Made by a program: the position numbers and the translations under genes. This document shows positions 54,201 through 60,200 of a stretch of DNA of 64,000 bases, in pieces. The notes below the pieces were generated by a model that was not told where the DNA came from, made no database searches, and was given only the letters and a program-made list of their open reading frames with translations. The stretch spans positions 157,097,043-157,161,042 of the forward strand of contig CP136069.1 in NCBI GenBank assembly GCA_032622095.1, read 5' to 3'. This DNA is from Siphonodentalium dalli. Its lineage: Eukaryota > Mollusca > Scaphopoda > Gadilida > Siphonodentaliidae. How positions within the stretch are numbered: the first letter of the stretch is position 1; each line of letters opens with the position of its first letter.

Positions 54201-57200
54201 GCGAAGTGAGCGGGATTACTGAGAGAGCTGTCACGACTGTGCTGTGTGCTCGACGCCTGTGATGTCTGGAATTGTACAAGCTCCCATTCGCTCGAATGGC
54301 CACTGCCTTGATCACCTTCAGCACTGGAAGTCTCTGATGTATTCTGCTTGACATCAGAAGACACCTGTTTAAAATAAATATTAATTATTTATTACACATG
54401 TTGTTGTGTTATCAGTTAATAAAGTTAAAGGGACTAAAGGCCTAAGAAGCGGGTTCATGTGTATAAACATAAATTTTATAATGATCAGGGTACAACTATC
54501 ATCAACAATTACATGTAAAAATAGATCGACTTTGTTCTTGTTTTCATTATTAATAACTCTCCAATATTTAACGAGATTTCGCATATTGAAACCATTATTA
54601 TGTAATCATCACGGTTACAGTGGCATTACCGATCCAAGTCCAATTAGTGATTGATTGATTATTTATTCTAGCCATTGTTACATGGCACAAGGAAACATAC
54701 AGTAACATGCATAATGTAGAACATATGTACATATATATACAAGTTTTGATTATGGTGCTCGACAATATATCATGGGTCGAGAAATAGGGGGCTAATACAT
54801 AATCTTAAGCATGATATATGCCTTCATGGATGTATGGGGGTATATCATTGTTAGTGTTGCATGTAAAAATAGCGTATACATGTTCAATATAAAGATACCA
54901 AAGTTTAATCAAAACTTGATGGCAAACATTGGTAAAGGTCTAAGCATTGAACAATATTCAGATAATCATATTTATACTAAAATATTTTAACCCAATATGC
55001 GATTAGCTGTGTTTGTTGACAAATCACTAACAGTTTACCTTGTTTGTTTGATTCTGCCCCTCGGCTGCGGAGTGATTCACATTGTTATATTGTTGTTGTT
55101 GTTCAACCATTCCTGCCCCTACCACTGCATGATGGACTAACCCATCACCATGGTGGACTAATCCATCACCAGACACAGGGTGATGGACTAGACTAGCAGT
55201 GTCAACACCATGGTGAATTAATCTATCTGAATTCATTCCGGGGTGGACTAATCCATCACTGGACACAGGGTTGTGAACTAAACTAGCACTATCAACACCA
55301 TGGTGGGAGGAGTTATCATGAGCAATATCCAATGGTGGTGCACAGTTTTGAATTTGTGAAGAATTCTGTGAAAGACTGACAGCTTGGAACTGGTTATTGA
55401 GGGAAGAGTCATCATGAAAGTTTGGCACTTGATTGACACCTGAGCCACGAGCGGCGACATGGGGAGACGATCCGTCAGTGCCACGCATTTCCGCCACTGA
55501 TTCTAAAACTTTATCAGAATCACTAACAGAAGCGGGAACTATATCATCATAGTCTTCATCGCCATGAAAGAATCTTGAAACAGTTCCGTGTTCATCGTAT
55601 GATGTTTCTGAACTTTCTGCAGTCCTGTCTACATCGGAGGCGTCTGTGGTGATTGCCGAACTAGCAGAAACTGCAGACGTCTTGCTCGCATTTAAGCTGG
55701 TTTCGCAGCTGGTCGTCTCGGAGTAATCGGTTCCACGACTCCAGTTTAAGCTGTCCGAAGTCGCCTCAGAAAAGCTCCTCACATAGCTAGGACCTGAAGC
55801 ACTAGCCTCGTGTGGATTGAGAAAATTAACACCTCTGTGTTGTCTGCTTTCGTTGTCCTCAGAAGACACGTTTTCTGGATGACTTGGCTGCGTATCTGGT
55901 AATGGAGAAGAACATGAATGAAAACTACTCTTACCTGCCGACTAGCAGTGATATTATGATCAATTTATTTGACAAAAATTACATGCTTTATTTTTTACAA
56001 CCCTTAATGATTAATGAAATCATCAAGAGTTCTTGACATTCTTCGAAAATAAATAAAAGTCTGCTTGGCCATAAGTCCCACGAAAAAGATGGGTTTTTTG
56101 GGGTTGTGGGCATTTTGAAAAACAATAATATGAGTTATCGCTTCATATACATGTACATCTTCATTTGAATAATCAAGGTGGATATAAAAATCAGTAAATT
56201 CTAAGTCGAAAATGGCCATATCCAAATGTTATTGTGACCGGACTTTCTCATACATAAACCATATACCACTTCCAGTACCTAATTTCATTAAAGTCGGTCA
56301 AATATTGTTCTAAGTTATCATCGAGACAAAAATATTTTGAATATACATCCCTTGTTTCTATAGCTCCCGAAAACAACAGAGTCAATTAGTAGTGATGCTC
56401 CAAAATTGACAAACAGCAACACAATATATAAGGTATAAGCCATACATACATGTATGAAAATTAGTTGATACGTATACTATTTTAGATTATACATAATGTA
56501 TGATTGATATTAGTTACATGTATACCATACCGATAAGATATTGCAGATCATTTATGTGAATGTAATGTAAATTGTAAGCTCAACAAAAATCAATGTTCCC
56601 CAAACAATCTTGGGCTTGAGTATTCAGTTCGCATACCAAACATGTACATGTACATGCATAGTATAAAATGTATACACAAATAAGTTGAAACAAATTATGA
56701 AGGTCAATCCAGTAGCTTGATTTCTCATTCAACCTCTCAATCCAGATATAAATCCATAGAAATTTCCCAGAGGAGATAGCAACATTTACATTGACACACT
56801 ACAATGTATATCAATTGGAGGTTTTTTCACTTGACTCTCAGTCACTTACTAGTAACCCTCATACAAAGATAAAATGATGTTAGTGCCGTAGTGGGCATAT
56901 CAGGTTTTAAAATACAAAGTACGTCCAATAAAAAGAATGATACCTAGCATTCATGACAAATACAAATTATGAGCATTTTCAATATATGATTACAATGTTC
57001 AGTACATATTATATAAGCTTAAGCAAATATTCTATTTACGGTACCTGAAGAAGCTTATATATGACCATGCTAGGGAGCTGTGTTAGTATAAACTGTAGAC
57101 TGTACTGTTCTGATAAGGCTACCAACAAGCCCACATGTGTGGTGTATACATACTGTACATGTATACAGATTGTGTACACACACACTGTAGATGTATATGT

Positions 57201-60200
57201 GTACTAAGCATGGGAGCTTGATAGCAATAAAATCACAACAGTACCGTCCGACATGCATTTATCAAGGATAACCAGTGGTTAGAAAGGTAATGTTAGTATG
57301 AACACAACAGTTAATGCGATTCATTTATGGAAATTTGATATATATGCATAGTACTAATAGGCTTTAGTTTTATTTGCATACTCATTAGTCTAATAAGCAC
57401 TTTTTAAGGACAACTGAGATTTATTTTGTGCTATTCTCATTGAAATATGTTAGGTCACACTGCACATGTACTTACATTTTGGGTAAACATGCAAGTTTAT
57501 CAAAGTACTAGAAATATAGTTCCTGCTATATCATAGGCTGCTTGGGTATACATGTATTTATTATCCATGTCCAACCTGTTATTTCTGATACCATGTAATT
57601 TAAATTACACTACGAGTATACATATAGAGAAAAGATTTCTTTTCTATTTCAATCCGAAAATCAAACTATAATCATGAATAAAGATAAGTCAAAAACACCA
57701 CAGGGCTTTAAATAGACATTGCTTGTTTGAGGTTTAGTAAAATATGTATAAAATCAGGGAGACAAGATATTGTACCATAACTGCGGTGACATATTTCAAT
57801 TAATTTTGTCGATATGCTGCTGAAAATGTATTATACTTTATCATAAATTAGCTATGCTTTATCATTATCTTTATTGTCTATACGTGACCCGCCATATAAA
57901 ATCCAGTCGGAAGTCGGGATTTTTTTACCCTGTGCCAATGCATTCTCTTATATATGCGAGTCGACCATAGGTCGCCTCGCATATATAAGAGAATGCATTG
58001 GCCTAACAATTTTTTAAAATTTTAATAATTTGTTCTTGTATTCTTTAACAATTTTATAATTTCACCCATACAGAGCCCCAGACAAACATGAGCAGACTAC
58101 ACTCTTCTAGGTGCTTCTATATATGTGTGGGGCTCCCTGCAGGGTAATATATGTTTTTTTATTTTATGTCCTAAAAATTGTAAGAAATATTTATTTAAAA
58201 AACATGATAAAAAATTGTTAGGCCAATGCATTCTCTTATATATGCGAGGCGACCTATGGTGGACTCACATATATAAGAGAATGCATTGGCACAGGGTAAA
58301 AAAATCCCGACTTGCAACTGGATTTTATATGGCGGGTCACATATTGTTGATGCACTCTACTGTTCTTAAGCCTTTCATAACTGGAGTAGTCCAAGTCTTC
58401 TCGTACTAAAGCCGGCTAAGATATTGGGATGGAGGTGCCGGTCTTTAGTCCGAGTTCCAGGCCCATGCATTCCTATGACACGACTTAAGCGTTAGTGACC
58501 CGCTCAAATAAAACCACAATTATATGAAATAAAATATCACAATTGCGACAATAAACGGATATTTTCCGCAGAAGACATGCTATTTGATCTGAAACCCACA
58601 TCAGTTGTGAATTGAAAGCGGTAATTTAATGCGAAAAGAGACATTTACCGCAATGTTTACAAATTTTTAAAAGTATGCGAACTCAGTTGACCTCGCGAAC
58701 TGTGTTCGGCATTTTCCGTTGAAAATATTCCGTAGATTTTCGACTGACAACGCAAATTACGATGAATTCTCCATTGTAATCGTAATTATGTGCGTCAATA
58801 AATAAAAAATAAATAGATTAATTAAATATTGAAGATATAAATGTAATACATTAAATAAATTACAGGGAATTACAACCCTCTCAAAGTTTAAAACAGTGTA
58901 AACACAACGAGCATTAGAATAAATAGTATGGTGCTACATTTCCCACATTTGGTGGACTTCAGCGAAATTAAGATATATACTAAGCGAACTGAGCAATATA
59001 CTGCTCTTGTTAAGCACACAAAAAATCAAACAAAATTTGTATAAATTTTTAACCTTAAGTTTGAAAAGTCCCACTAAAACGGAAGAACTATATTTCGAAA
59101 CTGTGTGATTCGGTTCTCCGATTATTTTATCAACACAAAAGTCAAAATGCACATGGATGAAAATCACATGCATGGCAAGTCAGACACAAGAGTTCTAATT
59201 TGCTCCAATTTTGACAAGTTGCTTGCGAAAATTGTCAACAAAACTACCTTTCTGATCCTCCATTATGTCATTAAGTTTTTAGTGCGGGAATTGTTCTCAA
59301 AGCACATTGGAAACTGGACTTTGCGGCGATCGGTTTTCGCTATTTTGTTCGGAAAACCCCGCGCTATATATAGAAACGGAAACTAGAACAAACACCGGAC
59401 AATGCCAAAGTTCTTCGGAACCTGAGTTCGGCTTTCAGTTAAGTAAACAAACAGAAAAAACAACGATGTTTGTGGCAATCAACCGGAATATTCTATGTGT
59501 AATTTAACATTAAAGTTAGATTATTATACACCATTCTGACCATAATATGTCACTCTTTCCGACGTATATAGCATCATGTATTGCTTTGTTAGGTAAATCG
59601 AGTAAAATACACCACAGATCCTGGGCGTAACTCGTGTCATAAGAAGGCTATGCGCGCGATCTCGGACTAATATCCATCCCAATATCTTAGCCGGCTTTAG
59701 TACGAGAAGACTTGGGACTATAACTGGAGCTGCGCTGGTGCAGCTTTAAAGATCCTCTGCCAGTGCATTCTCTAATATATGCGAGTCTCCCAAAGGGAAC
59801 CATGCATATACATGTATAAGACAATGCACTGGCTTACAAGGTCAATATTGTTGGCCAATGTATTCTCTTATAGATGCGAGGCTCCCTATGCGAGACTCGC
59901 ATATTTAAGAGAATGTATTGGCACAGAGCTTTATTTCAGGAAGCTCCAGTCATGGAAGGGTTAAACTGGAATTTTAAATTTCTTCATACAGGTTCAGGGT
60001 GATTAAGTCATTATGCAAACGTTATTACACTCGTTTGTTGTGATGCAATGTAAAACTCGAACCTTCAGTTCTCGTTTAACCATTGTATCACAACGTTTAC
60101 CAGTTAACATTAACCAGTTCACACACTTGTGTCCTTCTATCTGTGAACTGAAGAGCTAGACTACTTGCTATTTTGCATATATTTCAAAAGCCAAGTTTAG

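Noticed and set aside
52490..54364. Exon 3 as a stand-alone 624-residue protein starting at 54364
   Set aside because: The first codon is GTG immediately after an acceptor, and the C-terminal end is read-through into the family D element beyond the GTAAGT donor at 52797.
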